Source: Dyadobacter sp. CECT 9275 (GTDB taxonomy: Bacteria > Bacteroidota > Bacteroidia > Cytophagales > Spirosomataceae). From it: DNA of 64,000 bases. The stretch spans positions 1,895,001 to 1,959,000 of the forward strand of contig NZ_CAJRAF010000001.1 of the NCBI RefSeq assembly GCF_907164905.1, written 5' to 3'. Shown one piece after another: positions 63,536 through 64,000 of the stretch. How positions within the stretch are numbered: the stretch's first letter is position 1; every line of letters starts with the position of its first letter. The notes under the pieces were generated by a model, which was not told the DNA's origin, ran no database searches, and saw only the letters and a list, made by a program, of their open reading frames with translations. Position numbers and translations under genes: made by a program.

Positions 63536-64000
63536 TCAGTTTAAACCGAATTGGGTGGTCAGTTTCACCGAATTTTCCAGCATGACATTCAATATCAGTC
63601 TTGAAATACGACCATTTCCGTCAGGAAATGGATGGATGGCCAATAGTCGGTAATGAAAGTATGTTATTATAACTAAAGGATGAAGCTCACTATCTTCTTG
63701 TAAGGTTTTAAATTCCTCAATCAACTTATCTAGGTTGGACTGGATATCTTGATATCTTGGGAATCGATGTGTAAGCCCGCTTTGATCGATAAGAAAAGCA
63801 TCAGACTGTCGAAAGTGATATTCGGAAAAAAGGATTTCGTAAAATAATTGTATGTCTATTACCTCGATGGGCTTTTTAACTAAATCAAACATAAATATAG
63901 TACATGCGTACTTTCTGCCGATGTCTAAATATATTTCCTTTTGTACTTCGATAGCATTTTCTATATTACTACCAAGAATAGTGGAAGATTTTCTGATTTC
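63536..64000 (-). pseudogene. fic-family gene, C-terminus lost to IS21 B2, N-terminus outside window
   Basis: The minus-strand frame is open from the right edge. The visible protein starts RKSSTILGSNIENAIEVQKE (S-x-x-x-E-N-like inhibitory helix region), continues DLVKKPIEVIDIQLFYEILF, and reaches the Fic catalytic motif AIHPFPDGNGRISRLIL. After MLENSVK it enters the element (native part ends about 63562) and stops at 63536. An ATG at 63892 is internal. Fic proteins AMPylate targets; the helices after the motif are missing, so activity is doubtful. Confidence 0.75.

Larger units (their letters stand above)
60972..63561 (-). mobile_element. IS21-family element B, complete copy B2
   Basis: 2590 bp from TGACCACC to GGTGGTCA. 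Five spaced GGTGGTCA(A/G)TTT repeats crowd the right end (63460-63561) and two the left end. It carries istA and istB on the minus strand. Flanks are a fragment of the DUF6119-like gene on the left and a fic gene on the right with no matching duplication, so it marks a rearrangement. Confidence 0.92.

Noticed and set aside
63455..63561. Regularly spaced repeats near 63.5 kb as a possible CRISPR array
   Set aside because: Units are 8-11 bp with irregular short spacing and coincide with the end of element B. These are IS21 sub-terminal repeats.

Overview
The window reads as chromosome of a Bacteroidota bacterium, most likely class Cytophagia (a Dyadobacter/Spirosoma-type relative; the genus is inference). 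Supporting signs are secreted proteins with type IX secretion (T9SS) sorting domains of type A and type B, a PorE-like TPR/beta-propeller/OmpA protein, Wzi/YwqE-type capsule genes, a bacillithiol deacetylase (BshB1), TAnnTTTG promoter boxes, poor Shine-Dalgarno signals and several TTG starts. I found no tRNA, rRNA or CRISPR array by reading.

Layout. 1-5.9 kb: minus-strand exopolysaccharide operon (two tandem Wzi paralogues, YwqE-like phosphatase, Wza-like lipoprotein, Wzz-type protein cut by the window edge). 6.7-10.9 kb: two T9SS cargo proteins. 11-37 kb: ordinary core genome. This holds an ABC exporter, a DUF1080 protein, an AraC/aldehyde dehydrogenase/DUF779 unit, a DEAD-box helicase, truC, a c-type cytochrome, a possibly split LVIVD lipoprotein, a phosphoesterase with a di-haem peroxidase, msrB, bshB1, an M23/LysM peptidase, trxB, the PorE-like gene, queE and mnmE. 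37-47 kb: an accessory stretch rich in decay and in one-component regulators. It has a frameshifted antitoxin-like gene, a GC-rich double hairpin that could switch between two folds, three HxlR-type regulators with striking palindromic operators (one regulator is a pseudogene), a decayed condensation-domain gene, an SDR, an alpha/beta hydrolase, an AraC regulator and a YceI protein.

47.6-64 kb: a defence/mobile island. An IS3-family element abuts the surviving 3' end of hsdR. Then come a RhuM-Fic fusion, a HepT-MntA toxin-antitoxin pair, an AAA/DUF4143 ATPase and hsdM. These are followed by a small acidic ORF, a second HEPN gene, a gene in which an MNT nucleotidyltransferase is fused in frame to a full HsdS specificity subunit, and a truncated DUF6119-like gene. 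The island ends in a nested IS21 complex: element A (2749 bp, 6-bp target duplication) sits inside a partial copy of element B, a 434-bp tandem duplication joins that copy to a complete B, and B truncates a fic gene at the right edge.

The most interesting system is hsdM - small ORF - HEPN - (MNT::HsdS). In known HepT/MntA modules the MNT enzyme AMPylates and silences the HEPN toxin. Fusing that antitoxin to the DNA-specificity subunit would tie toxin control to the methyltransferase complex, so loss of HsdS would free the toxin. This is inference. The fusion, the one-base TAATG coupling and both sets of motifs are read directly from the sequence.
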